Notes: generated by a model not told the origin, from the sequence alone. A stretch of 64,000 nt of DNA from Tretioscincus oriximinensis (GCA_022410635.1 JAJVDF010000346.1:474897-538896), one strand, 5' to 3'; positions 12,401 to 19,639 are shown, counted from the stretch's first letter. Made by a program: numbers and translations.

Positions 12401-12888
12401 CAATTGGTATATTCATGGCTGTCAGCATGGATGCCTAGGCGCTGCCACTGGGTTGGACAGGCCTCCCATTGCAGGGAACTGAGAGCAGGTCAAAGCTTTG
12501 CTTTGACTTTTACTGGAGGTGCTCAGAAGCAACTGATGGGCCATTGTGTGAGATGTGATGGACCACAAGAGCTGGGCCAATAGGGTTCTTCTTATTTTTC
12601 TCCTTTCTGCTCCTGAACAGGATTTTATGTTTCAGTTTCTTCCCATTTCCCAGGTATATAGTCTTCATCTTCCCAGCATCTAGCATAGTGAATTATTACC
12701 TTGATCTTATCAAAGACGAGGCAGAACTGCAGTCCATATTCAACGATCCTGAATGCCAGTATGATGATGATGCCCCCCACAAAGATGGCCAGGCAGGAGG
12801 TTATGAAGGCCAACTGGATGTACTCGGTGCAGTGACTTCCAACTTCTCCTGTCCAGTCGTCATGGTCACTCCACCGATCAGAAAACAT
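3387..12888 (-). CDS. KCNU1: KCNU1 (Slo3 potassium channel), 5' five coding exons, partial
   Basis: Joined exons 12888-12700, 10144-10043, 8532-8471, 7814-7724 and 3498-3387 give 556 coding bases (185 residues plus one base) without a stop. Segments in order are: extracellular N-terminus (1-25), S0 (about 26-46), a short S0-S1 linker, S1 (about 96-116), S2 (about 131-147) and S3 (about 160-180). The S1 motif [11 protein letters not shown] agrees with my recollection of mammalian Slo3; Slo1 has SIGALVIYFID. The short N-terminus and short S0-S1 linker also favour Slo3 over Slo1. Charges that act in voltage sensing in Slo1 S2/S3 have equivalents here: D134, R148 and D167. In mammals Slo3 is an alkalinisation-activated K+ channel of the sperm flagellum, working with LRRC52; whether that holds in this species is inference. 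S4, the pore and the RCK gating ring should lie beyond position 1. The Slo family assignment is very firm; Slo3 rather than Slo1 is firm but from memory. Confidence 0.92.
3499..4146. other. KCNU1 intron 4, unassigned part
   Basis: Intron sequence next to exon 5. I see no repeat family, exon or RNA gene that I can name. Confidence 0.3.
4147..4560 (-). mobile_element. CR1 LINE 3' end (TTCTTATG-type)
   Basis: On the plus strand it begins acataagaacataagaag, the reverse complement of a CR1-style 8-bp terminal repeat. Read on the minus strand, the 3' region includes ttgcctccgggatgg and tgtgtgacacagaaggctg. The coding end (tagacaggtttatggacac) lies near 4390-4410. It is truncated upstream. Confidence 0.8.
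4561..5516. other. Intron 4, mostly unassigned
   Basis: Part of 5165-5450 (ggcttcgcctggtgat, then gaagaggtggcagggg) weakly resembles 44950-45130, so it may be an old repeat shared by both. A perfect palindrome, ggcacttaattaagtgcc, lies at about 5413-5430. Nothing else recognised. Confidence 0.3.
5517..5817 (+). mobile_element. tRNA-derived SINE, family A
   Basis: Head with A-box-like tagcacagtcgctaagg and B-box-like gggtttcgaagccctg, body through gagcaccttccactagcc, and 3' end gaacccagttcttcttctt. It is full length and the mirror orientation of the copy at 2311-2622. Confidence 0.85.
5818..6404. other. Intron 4, unassigned
   Basis: Unique-looking AT-rich intron sequence; nothing recognised. 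Confidence 0.25.
6405..6978 (+). mobile_element. CR1 LINE 3' portion (ATTCTATG-type)
   Basis: Reads as decayed CR1 ORF2 C-terminus ([12 protein letters not shown], then [16 protein letters not shown] in several frames). The 3' end is aagtggtgagttcttctgt, then ggtcccttccaactctcag and attctat. It corresponds to the better-preserved minus-strand copy at 43240-43870. Confidence 0.75.
7219..7538 (-). mobile_element. tRNA-derived SINE, family A, older copy
   Basis: Tail gaagaaggagg at 7219; body tttctcacccaaagggactc, then tagctgggttggctagagc. Head remnants lie at about 7500-7538 (ccttagcgactgcacc). A 20-bp segment (cctcacattctatcttcccc) is tandemly repeated at 7301-7342. Diverged from the other family A copies. 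Confidence 0.75.
7724..7814 (-). CDS. KCNU1: KCNU1 coding exon 4 (S1-S2 loop and S2)
   Basis: 91 bases: it completes the split Ser codon, then 30 codons, ending in phase 0 at CGG|GTATGT. Acceptor tacttag|TGTTC at 7814. It encodes a short extracellular loop (SFEDQT), then S2 with D134 and R148 at the positions equivalent to Slo1 D153 and R167. The end FLVYFGMR matches the conserved LYFGLR of the family. The S1-S2 loop lacks some residues found in Slo1. Confidence 0.92.
7815..8470. other. KCNU1 intron 3
   Basis: Short intron between S1 and S2 exons. It holds an imperfect foldback at about 8070-8135 (agttttaatctgtcttcagt / actgaagttagattaaaact). No other feature seen. Confidence 0.45.
8471..8532 (-). 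CDS. KCNU1: KCNU1 coding exon 3 (S1)
   Basis: 62 bases: 20 codons plus AG of a split Ser codon. Acceptor ttgtag|GTGATA at 8532; donor CAG|GTAGGT at 8471/8470. It encodes almost exactly the S1 membrane helix, [31 protein letters not shown] is the strongest single piece of evidence for Slo3 over Slo1. Confidence 0.92.
8533..9699. other. KCNU1 intron 2, with a CATC-rich microsatellite
   Basis: A (CATC)n/(ACATACATC)n microsatellite runs at about 8727-8803. The segment 9580-9690 carries two ggtgatgtca/gtgatgtcaca motifs and may be a remnant of the family D repeat described at 29690. The rest is unassigned. Confidence 0.45.
9700..9925 (+). mobile_element. tRNA-derived SINE, family C, 5' part
   Basis: The head tttggtgtaatggttgagtc carries a tRNA A box. 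The body contains ctcctccatgaagtcagttg, ctctcagcctcgcctac and ttcatagggta, matching on the opposite strand the copies at 28560, 28875 and 54955. It ends in a (aaat)n-like run instead of (TTC)n. Confidence 0.7.
10043..10144 (-). CDS. KCNU1: KCNU1 coding exon 2 (S0-S1 linker, start of S1)
   Basis: 102 bases, 34 codons, phase 0 at both ends. The acceptor is strong: a pyrimidine run ending tttccag before position 10144. The donor is CTG|GTACGTGG at 10043/10042. It encodes a short cytosolic linker with Arg, His and Trp, then [13 protein letters not shown], a signature just before S1 in Slo channels (Slo1 has MISAQTLTGRVL as I recall). The linker is far shorter than in Slo1. Confidence 0.9.
10400..10690 (+). 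mobile_element. Family R DNA-transposon-like repeat
   Basis: Shares aagccccataaggcattgc, ttgctgcacttgc, ctacaattctcagcattct and the downstream tgagagccaatg / cgtaagattta / ctttactgaat blocks with 27521-27975. Other copies lie at 38838-39031 and 48428-48650. No coding frame. Confidence 0.65.
10751..10854 (-). mobile_element. Penelope-like terminal fragment with inverted ends
   Basis: gtccaacaaggggagcttgt at 10754 is repeated inverted as acaagctccccttgtcggac ending at 10854. On the minus strand the order is tctac, aaaagctcatgcc, then agtttccaaagtgctacaag. This is the same layout as the better copy at 13839-14000 and resembles the 3' end of vertebrate Penelope-like elements, which carry hammerhead motifs just before this segment. 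Confidence 0.55.
11200..11304 (-). repeat. LTR-element leader (possible primer-binding region), tandemly duplicated
   Basis: On the minus strand, directly after the LTR, comes tttttggtggcagcattggg and about 50 bases later tttttggtggcagcgcagtg. Both repeats continue gatc-ggca and ccagtgatcgccac. A TGGTGGCAGC motif just after an LTR is common in reptile LTR retroelements. The duplication unit is about 52 bases. Confidence 0.6.
11305..12011 (-). mobile_element. LTR of an LTR retrotransposon, in KCNU1 intron 1
   Basis: On the minus strand it begins TGTGACGTCCCCCA (at 12011) and ends TTGCCACA (at 11305), a TG...CA layout. It has a TATA box, AGTATAAAAGGGG, at about 11869-11881 and AATAAA polyadenylation signals at 11562-11567 and near 11470. 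After it comes leader-like sequence, but no gag or pol is seen, so it is a truncated element with one LTR. Gypsy versus endogenous retrovirus origin is undecided. It lies in the same orientation as KCNU1. Confidence 0.7.
12066..12320 (-). mobile_element. CR1 LINE 3' end (ATTCTATG-type)
   Basis: On the plus strand it starts agaaccatagaatcatagag, the reverse of the (ATTCTATG) CR1 terminus. It runs through ttcaaagtgctggaagt-like sequence to catgtgccaatgagaacaat. The minus frame includes [12 protein letters not shown], the conserved ORF2 end. Confidence 0.8.
12420..12596 (+). mobile_element. CR1 LINE 3' end (TTCTTATG-type), diverged
   Basis: Decayed copy: ctgtcagcatggatgcctag, aactgatgggccattgtgtg, ggccaatagggttcttctta. 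It lies only about 100 bases from KCNU1 exon 1 on the intron side. Confidence 0.6.
12700..12888 (-). CDS. KCNU1: KCNU1 coding exon 1 (N-terminus and S0)
   Basis: 63 codons from ATG at 12888 to the donor AAG|GTAATA at 12700/12699, phase 0. The N-terminal 25 residues are hydrophilic, with two Cys or Trp-rich acidic stretches, as expected for an extracellular Slo N-terminus. They are followed by one hydrophobic helix (S0, about residues 26-46) ending in FR. I chose this ATG because it gives the short N-terminus expected for Slo3 and has A at -3. The frame stays open upstream, with ATGs at 12954, 12984 and 12990, so a longer N-terminus of up to 34 extra residues cannot be excluded. Confidence 0.88.
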
Positions 12889-13139
12889 ATTTCTCCCCTT
12901 GCCATCTGTTCCTTCTGCTCTTCTACTGTTTCCTTGGGATGTTCTAAGGAATATCATTCTTTTGTAGAATCTTTGTAATGTCATTGTCATCAGACAAGCT
13001 GTGATGTCATTTCAGAGTGAGCAAGGAAGTGTGGGTTGAGACTACATGGAAGCTATAAGAGATGGTGATTTAAGGAAGGGTTGGCAAAATCCATGCGGCA
13101 CAGAGGCATGGCAGTACATTTTTTGGTTTGAGAAACAGT
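12889..13139 (-). promoter_or_regulatory. Region just upstream of the KCNU1 start
   Basis: About 250 bases between the chosen ATG and the first CR1 repeat (from 13140). Any 5' UTR and core promoter must lie here, or upstream of an untranslated exon. I see no clear TATA box, CpG cluster or initiator, so this entry marks location only. Confidence 0.25.
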
Positions 13140-13815
13140 AAGGATATATTTATATAGGAGGAGCTCTGAATGGGGCCGCAGCCTATCTAGTCCAGCATTC
13201 TGTCTCACACAGTGGCCCACCAATTGCAGCTGGGCAGTCATAAGAATCTAAAAGGAAACTGCTGATGGGATCAGAGCCCATCTAATCCAACACTCCTCCT
13301 CACACAGTGACCACCAATTGCAAATGGACTTAAGCAGAAAAAGACAAAACCCTCACTTGATCTCGACTCCCTGCAAATGGTATTTCAGGAATCCTGCCTG
13401 TTGCCCCATCACAAAGGCAGGATCAAGAGATCCTCCCTAGTAGCTATTTACACCAGGTAAACTTGTCTAATCCTGTCTTATCCAGACTGGTAGCTACCAG
13501 CACCTCTTCTGGAAGTAAATTCCATAGACCAATGGCCCTACTTTCCCTTGTCTGTCCCATCTCTTCCATGAATTTGTCTAATCCTATCTCAAAGTAGAAG
13601 TAGATTCAAATCTGGAAGTAGATTTCATAGACCAATGACCTTCTGGATGAAAAAGTGCTTCCTCTTGTCTGTCCTAGCTCTCCCATGGTCTATGCCATCT
13701 AAAGAAGATCTTCCTCTGTTGAACTTGTCTGTTTCTATCTTGAAGCTATCCACCTCTTAAGGAAGCAAATTGGCTAATGACCGTCTGGGTAAATACATTT
13801 TTTGAAAGAAATTCA
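13140..13815 (-). mobile_element. CR1 LINE 3' fragments (TTCTTATG-type), two or three stacked copies
   Basis: Two successive 3' ends are seen: catctagtccagcattctgt-type sequence at 13180-13235, then again at 13265-13300. They are followed by the upstream LINE part with tggaagtaaattccatagac repeated at 13510, 13613 and 13763. The pattern suggests overlapping insertions or local duplication. They sit just upstream of KCNU1. Confidence 0.7.
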
Positions 13816-13838
13816 GACACGAAATTCTTGAAATTCTA

Positions 13839-14000
13839 AGTCCAGCAAAGGAGCTAGCAGCACTTTGAGACTAACTTGAGAAAAGTGGGTGGCAGAAGCT
13901 TTCGTAGACATGTCGACTTCTTCAGATGCTCTATGAAAGCTTCTGCCACCCACTTTTCTCAAGTGAGTCTCAAAGTGCTACTAGCCCCTTTGCTGGACTT
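13839..14000. mobile_element. Penelope-like terminal fragments in a 70-bp inverted repeat, hammerhead-like core
   Basis: Arms 13839-13907 and 13931-14000 are inverted copies of each other (about 90 percent by eye) with a 23-base centre. On the minus strand the centre reads CTGAAGA (13925-13919), then an imperfect stem gtcgac/gtctac, then GAAAGC (13903-13898), the order of a hammerhead ribozyme core (CUGAUGA, stem II, GAAA). The arms end in ccctttgctggactt. Confidence 0.65.
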
Positions 14001-14530
14001 TCTACTAGACACGGCTATTTCTCTAAAATTGAAATTCTAAGAAGCACTCGTGACCTAAAGCTCCCACAGGATGAAGGGTTAGACCCGGAACAGGAAAGGA
14101 AAATAGCCTCTAGTGGGGAGGAGAGACGATATGCATCCTTCGGGTAGCAGAAGGAGAATGGAAGTCCTGATCTTCTCTCCCACCAACTGCAAACCATACC
14201 TAACAATGCAGTTCAGCCGCTGGTGGGATCAGATGCCGCTTGTTATTTCAACAGAGCAATATAATTCCATCAAATTCTCTCAGGGTCCTTGAAATCCCCC
14301 CAACCCCCACCCCTGCCCCATTAATCTTTTGTAAAGCCAGGGGGTGCATAATAAGGCAATCAGGTTCCTCTTCGTGCAATCAGGGCAGCAGAGTGGGAAA
14401 GTAGAGATTTTGCCTGAGAAGGAGGCGCATGGCTAGGAAAACTAAGCAGCAAAACAACGGCTCTTGTGCATCCTTGCAGCAGGCGGAGATGGCTGGGCAG
14501 CATGGAGGGCCCTTCCCTATTCTGCTTATG
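14001..14530. other. Intergenic, unassigned
   Basis: No exon or named repeat seen. A poly-C-rich stretch lies at 14297-14325. Confidence 0.25.
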
Positions 14531-14729
14531 TAGGGTGACCAGATGACTCCTTTTGGGGTGGTGGTGGTTGAAAACCTGGTTTTGGGGTGCCTCCCAGTTT
14601 TTTCTGAGGAAAATGTTTTCAAAAATATTTTTTCCAATTTTTTTTTTTTTTTAGAAAAAACTGGGAGGCACCCCCAAAATNGGNTTTTACTCCCCCCCCC
14701 CCCCCCAGAGGGGTCAGCTGGTGAGCCTA
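14531..14729. mobile_element. Foldback MITE, hAT-like ends
   Basis: Ends tagggtgaccagatgac and gtcagctggtgagccta are inverted. Inside, ttggggtgcctcccagtttt is inverted as aaaactgggaggcaccccc across an A/T-rich centre. Flanks gcttatg and gtttatg may be an imperfect target duplication. Related to 41880-42081. Confidence 0.75.
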
Positions 14730-14809
14730 GTTTATGGAGTCCAACCCTTCCATTCTGGAAAACCAAGAAGAAAAAAGAGGACGAGAACTGCCTGCTATTT
14801 TCTTACTAA

Positions 14810-15182
14810 CAGACTGACCAGATTTTCTGAGGCCCAAACTCGTGTCATTAATATTCATGCTAATTTGCAAGTTCATGAACGTGCAAACCACTCACCAACA
14901 TCCATACCCCTTCGAAATCCCTGCCCGAGAAATCTGTGAAGCACGCGATCATTTTTTGAAGTGTGTGAGATTTTTTTGAAGTGCGTGATAAATTTGCATT
15001 ATTTTTTTTACTGAGGGGAGGGTGCCTTGGGGAACTGGCTCCAGTTGCCAGAACCCCCTAGTGGTGGTGCAGTGAATTTATATATATTTTCTTAGCCAAA
15101 AACCACACACACACACCAGGAGGGTGGGGTAGACACCCCAAAACCTGGTTACCCCCCCAAAATGGGGTCATCTTGTCAGCCT
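14810..15182. mobile_element. MITE with similar termini, flanked by a 14-bp direct repeat
   Basis: Ends cagactgaccagat and atcttgtcagccta are inverted and resemble the element at 14531. The identical 14-mer ctattttcttacta lies at 14795-14808 and 15181-15194. It contains the last three bases of the element, so the true target duplication is shorter, probably ttttcttacta. Confidence 0.6.
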
Positions 15183-15289
15183 ATTTTCTTACTATTCTCT
15201 AAGGCACTGCAAGGCCCCCTTGCTAGATATTCTGGACCCAGACTAAGACAGTTATGTCTTTGAAATAGATAGGCACGTGAGCTTTTGGA

Positions 15290-15473
15290 AGGAAGGAGTT
15301 GGGTTTTTCTCAACCTGAAGGGAGTCAAAACATTTTACATGACCTTCTGTTCTTCTCTTCACAACAGACACCTTGTGAAGTAAGTGGGGCTGAGAGAGCT
15401 TTGAAGGACTGTAATTAGCCCAATTGGGAGATTTCCAGGTAAGAATCTGACATTCTGACCACTACACAGACTG
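15290..15473 (-). mobile_element. tRNA-derived SINE, family C
   Basis: On the plus strand: gaaggagttgggtttttctc, cttcacaacagacaccttgt, gtggggctgagagagcttt and gaccactacacagactg. The last is the reversed tRNA head. The tail is at 15290. Confidence 0.75.
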
Positions 15474-15475
15474 AA

Positions 15476-15541
15476 AAAAGGGAAGGAGGGAGGGAGGAAG
15501 GAAAGAAGATAGAAGGAGGGAGAGGGGAAGGGAAGAAAATA
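15476..15541. repeat. GGAA-rich purine microsatellite
   Basis: Almost pure G/A run (gggaggaaggaaagaagat and onward), directly beside the SINE head. Confidence 0.8.
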
Positions 15542-16359
15542 TAGATTTGTAACAAAAGTAAACCCTACCTAAACATAATCTGGAGGGTTGCCTTGCTTTC
15601 TCTGTGCATTTTTCTTTCTTGTGACTTTCTTTTTCGGAGGGCTGTTCGGGGAATCTGAGTTAAAGCCATCCGTACATCTCACCACTGGATGGCAGCCTCT
15701 CCCTGCCTATGCAGGCCATTTCTTAATGTAAGTAGCCATAGCTCAACAACAGCACATCAATGCCATGAACAGGAAGGCTGTAAGGGAAGATTCTTGGGAT
15801 TTATCATCACTGGGACACATATTTAGTCCGATTTGGAGCTGTAAGGCTAAATCTGACTTATCCATGCCTATTTCTAATGTCAAGGTGCAATGTCATTCTT
15901 GGTGAAGAACACAGAGTAGGAAAATGGTTGCCTGAACCTGACAATGATGCTTAGGCTCAAGCAGGGGACGGTCACTGTGGCTTGTCTGTGCTTTTACAGC
16001 ATTTTGACACCATTTCCCCTCCATGTGATGAATTAACAAGTGCACCAAAAGCAATGCCACACCATGCCAAAATGAAAAAAAAAGTGATTTGCAGGAGGAT
16101 AAACTGGTACGATGAGGCCTCGCTTTTTTGACATTTTTTCCTGATGAGATTTCACAGCAACGGAGTCATATCACCATAGGCTAGCAATAGATCGGATTCA
16201 ATACTTCTCCGATGCTTCTATTTTGCGACTGTGTGTGTGAGAGAGATCCTTCCCTAGGTTTCTGATAATCAGTCAATTAGAACAAGGCTTTCTTGGAGAG
16301 GGACATCCAAGCAGAAGGCTGTGAGAAAGCCTTGCTCATGTTTGCTATCTTTCCCCACG
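15542..16359. other. Intergenic, unassigned
   Basis: No coding or named repeat signal. Mixed composition. Confidence 0.25.
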
Positions 16360-16870
16360 CACTCAAGCCATGAGATTCTTGCACATTTTATGAGATTCCC
16401 CATCCTTGTACGGGGTACGAATCCTCACACAGAAATGTACAAGGCGTACACTGGAGCTGGGAGTGACATCATTGTGATGTCACTTCCACCCCTTGCTTCC
16501 GGAAAGGGCACCCTGGGATCAAAAGTGACATTATAGATCAGGGGTGGGCAATTAATTTTTCCCAAGGGGCCGCATGAGAAATTGGGGTGGTTTTAGAGGG
16601 CCGGATTAATATAGTTAACTCAGTTCTATCCAATATTGTATCTAACTCTGAGCTAAGAGGGGCGGGCCGGTCAGAGACAGTAGGAGGGCCGCATGTGGCC
16701 CTCGGGCCGCCCCTTGCCCAGGTCTGTTATAGATTATAGTATGGCACCCAGATTGGCATAATTTCTGGTCCCGCCCTGGAAGTGACATCACAGAATTTTC
16801 ACATATGTTTCACGCATGGGCAAAACTCCAACTGGCTGAGATTTTCAGGCTCTCAGGTAAGATGCTGCTC
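16360..16870. mobile_element. Family D repeat (TGAtgTCA-rich), interrupted by a MITE
   Basis: Shares gtacgaatcctcacacagaaatgt, gtgacatcattgtga, gatgtcacttcc, tggtcccgcc and gagattttcaggctctcag-type blocks with 29690-29990, and in part with 42230-42420 and 35340-35640. The hAT-like MITE at 16539-16726 is inserted into it. Confidence 0.6.
16539..16726. mobile_element. hAT-like MITE with perfect 8-bp target duplication
   Basis: Ends caggggtgggcaa and ttgcccaggtctg are inverted, 10 of 13 matching. Flanks are ttatagat at 16531-16538 and again at 16727-16734. GC-rich subterminal parts (ggggccgcatgag / ctcgggccgcccc) also pair. No coding capacity. Confidence 0.88.
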
Positions 16871-17123
16871 CCAACACTGATTCAAGCAGGGGAGTTGGGA
16901 TACAGAAAGAGGTGTGTAGGTGAAAAAACTCCTCTGTATGGTAAGTTCACTTTTTAATTTTCTATTTGGATTTTAGCTCCAGTCTGGATACATCTTATGG
17001 ATGGGGAAATGTGGGGGGCATTGATAATTGTAGGATTTTTTTTTCTTTACTTCTGTGAAAGCAGGACATGAGACCAGAAAATCAGACATTCCCAGAGGAT
17101 CACATATATCTATGGCTATTCTG

Positions 17124-17568
17124 TAGAAAAACAGGGAGGGAAAGAGGGAGAGGAAGGAAAAGAAGGAAGAAAGGAAAAAAGAATTGAAGGAGAAAGGGAG
17201 GATGGGGAGAGGAATAAAAGGGGAAGGGAAGGAAAAATGAAGTGGAAGGGGGAGAAAGGAGAGAAGGGTGGAAGGAAAAAGGGAAGAAATATAAAGCGAA
17301 AAGGGGAAGAAAGGGGGGAGGAATGAACGGGGAAAGAAAGAGAGACAGAATGAAAAGAGAAGAGGAGGGAAAAGGAAATGAAAAGGGAGGATGGAAAGAG
17401 GAAGGAAAGGAAGGAGGGTGGGGTTGGGAGGAAGAAGAAAGGGGAGGAGGTAAAGAAGGAAGGGGGAATGGAAGAAATAAGGGGATGAGGAAGGGGAGAG
17501 AAGGAGGGGAAGGAAGGAAAGGAAGGAAGGAAAGAAAGAGAGCGGGAGGGATGGATAGAAAGAAACAT
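17124..17568. repeat. Long polypurine (G/A) tract, about 445 bp
   Basis: Nearly unbroken purines on the plus strand with GGAA, AGGG and GAAA variants and only isolated pyrimidines. The open frames on both strands here are by-products of composition. Mirror-repeat purine tracts can form triplex DNA. Confidence 0.9.
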
Positions 17569-17569
17569 G

Positions 17570-17985
17570 CAGCTTTTGTAACATAAGTAGACCATACCTA
17601 AACATTTAAATTCATTTTCTCTCTTCCCAGTGGTAATTCTACCTGCTTCTCTCCGTATCCAAAGAGCTGTCAAAAAGGGGCTTGATAGAATTTTCCTGTT
17701 CAGCTCCAGGCTGATCTACAATAACCTTCAATTTCCTCTCTCTGTTGCTGTTGCCAGAGACTTCCTGTGCTGCTCTCAGCATCAGCACCTGCCCACAATA
17801 TATATATTTTTACATGGGCATAAAACAAATGTGGCCAAGCCCTCTTGCACTTTGCCAGCCACTTGTACCAAGGAAAAAGAGAAAAGGCAGCTGAACTTTC
17901 CGGATTAAAAATAATAATAATAAATAAAGAGTTTCACGATAGACTTTGGAAGCCAATGACCCAGCCAGCCTCTTTCCATCCCAGT
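17570..17985. other. Intergenic, unassigned
   Basis: Non-repeat sequence; nothing named. Confidence 0.25.
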
Positions 17986-18215
17986 TTCCGCTTTAATAAA
18001 CATGCATCTATTTCTAATGAGCAGCCTGTCAGTTCTCCTTAATTGAAATCAGCCACTTCTTTAATAATCATTAAACAAATTGACAGCATAATAGCGAGGG
18101 CATCACATCTTAATGCCACCTGCTGCAGAAGGAAAATTCCCCGCTAATATCTTTTTGGGGGAGGCAAATTACCCTGGATAACTCGGGCAGAGCGTATGGC
18201 ATGAAATAGCTTTTG
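17986..18215. other. Candidate conserved non-coding element
   Basis: Non-repeat, AT-rich sequence with TAAT-type homeodomain cores (tctttaataatcattaaac, cgctaatatct) and no coding signal. Flagged only because its style resembles vertebrate conserved non-coding elements. Needs alignment to any other amniote. Confidence 0.25.
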
Positions 18216-18219
18216 GCTG

Positions 18220-18400
18220 TGGGCACATTTATTTTATTATTACTTGTTTATTTTTCTATGTACTTGTATCTCACCCTAAAAGCTTCAGGCAGCCAACAAT
18301 AGAAGCAAAAATACAAAAATTGCGTATTTAAACAGTATCTGAAGATGGGAATTTTTAAAAAAATATAAAACAATAATTTTTTTTCAATTGCTTGGTGAGT
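18220..18400 (-). mobile_element. LINE/SINE 3' tail fragment
   Basis: tttattttattattactt and gtacttgtatctcaccctaa resemble the common reptile tail (atttatatcccacc then ggcagccaacaat), as also seen near 2000, 25240 and 58970. Old. Confidence 0.4.
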
Positions 18401-18726
18401 TATTAATTACAATAAGAATTCCAATACGTTTTCATCCATAAGGATTTCAAAACATTTCCATCCATTGACTTAAATTTTCTTTACAAACTTGCATTCTAAT
18501 CTCAAACCCGCCCACCATGAAAGATTTCAAGGCTTATCATCTATCTACGTTTTAAGTCATTATCACTGGAAAATCATACTCAAATTCATTTTCTTTGCGC
18601 CTTCTCTAAACGAGCATTCCAAATATATACATTCTGACTGTTTCCCATTTTTGCTTACAGAGCCTTATCCTTTCTAAATTGCCCCTTGGCTATATAACTG
18701 AGAGTTCCTTAGGTTCACTGCCATGG
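18401..18726. other. Intergenic, unassigned
   Basis: AT-rich; nothing recognised. Confidence 0.25.
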
Positions 18727-19615
18727 TATATCTAAGGCTGCGTTCACACGATGAGCTAAAAGCTGGAATAAAGCCAGATTCCAGAATATAGCAATGGCGT
18801 GTCCCTTCCCACCACGAAGCTATACTCCGGAATATATAGTGGTGTGTCTGTGCACACGTACTCTTGAATTCTCGTCATACGCAGCCAGCTCTGCCGCGTT
18901 GCTTCAGCTGTGCCCTCCTTCCAGCCAGCTCTCCACCTGCTTTCGGGGGCTGCTGCCTGGAGATCGGCGCTGTCAAAAGGTTCGGCTGAGGCAAGGAGGA
19001 GGAAGTGGGGAGGTTGACAGGACGTCTGTCAATGGTCCCCTTCGTTTCGTCAAGTTGATCTCCAGGCAGCAGCCCCCAAAAGCAGGCGGAGGGCTGGCTG
19101 GAGGGAGGGCACAGCNGGAGCAATGTGGAGGAGCTGGCTGCGTGTCATGAGAAGCCTTTTCCTAAGCCCAGGCTGCCCTCTGCCTGCTTCCTGGGGCTGC
19201 TGCCTGGAAATCAGCTTGGTGAAACAATGAGCAGCATTGACAGATGTCCTGATCTCCAGGCAGCAGTCCCCAAAAGCAGGCGGAGGGCAGCCAGGGCTTA
19301 GGAAAAGGTGGGCAGATTTTCCCGCCAAAGCAAGGAGGTGATGCTTCCTCTTGTCATCTCTCCCCTCCTGTCTCTCTCACTAACAATGTTCACATGGGAG
19401 AGGAAGGGGTTGGTTACGAGATGACGGAGGTTGACTGCGAGATTTCAGAGGTTCTCCGCAGTGATGCCTGATTATTCCAGCAATAGTTTATTCCGGGATA
19501 AATGGCATTTATTGCGGAAGGACTGCTGAAACATGCTTAACACGTGTGCCCCAACCTTCTTCATGTCGCTACAACTGAGGAATAAAATAGCTGTGTGAAC
19601 ACAGCCTAAGATATA
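18727..19615. mobile_element. DNA transposon of about 890 bp built from two tandem hairpins
   Basis: Ends tatatctaaggctgcgttca and tgaacacagcctaagatata are inverted (about 23 bp, 2 mismatches). Two separate hairpins lie inside: arms about 18888-18965 / 19058-19140, and about 19148-19215 / 19250-19315. All four arms share a core, gctgcctggagatc with its inverse gatctccaggcagcag. No transposase frame. The gttcacac motif suits hAT-like ends, but no clear target duplication is seen. Confidence 0.7.
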
Positions 19616-19639
19616 TTCATGCTACCCCTCAATACCACA

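Noticed and set aside
14543..14809. Frames covering the MITE at 14531
   Set aside because: They read through the hairpin arms and poly-A/T centre.
17116..17673. Long open frames on both strands (Pro/Ser/Phe-rich and Lys/Gly/Glu-rich)
   Set aside because: They come from the polypurine tract, have no start or splice support and no domain.
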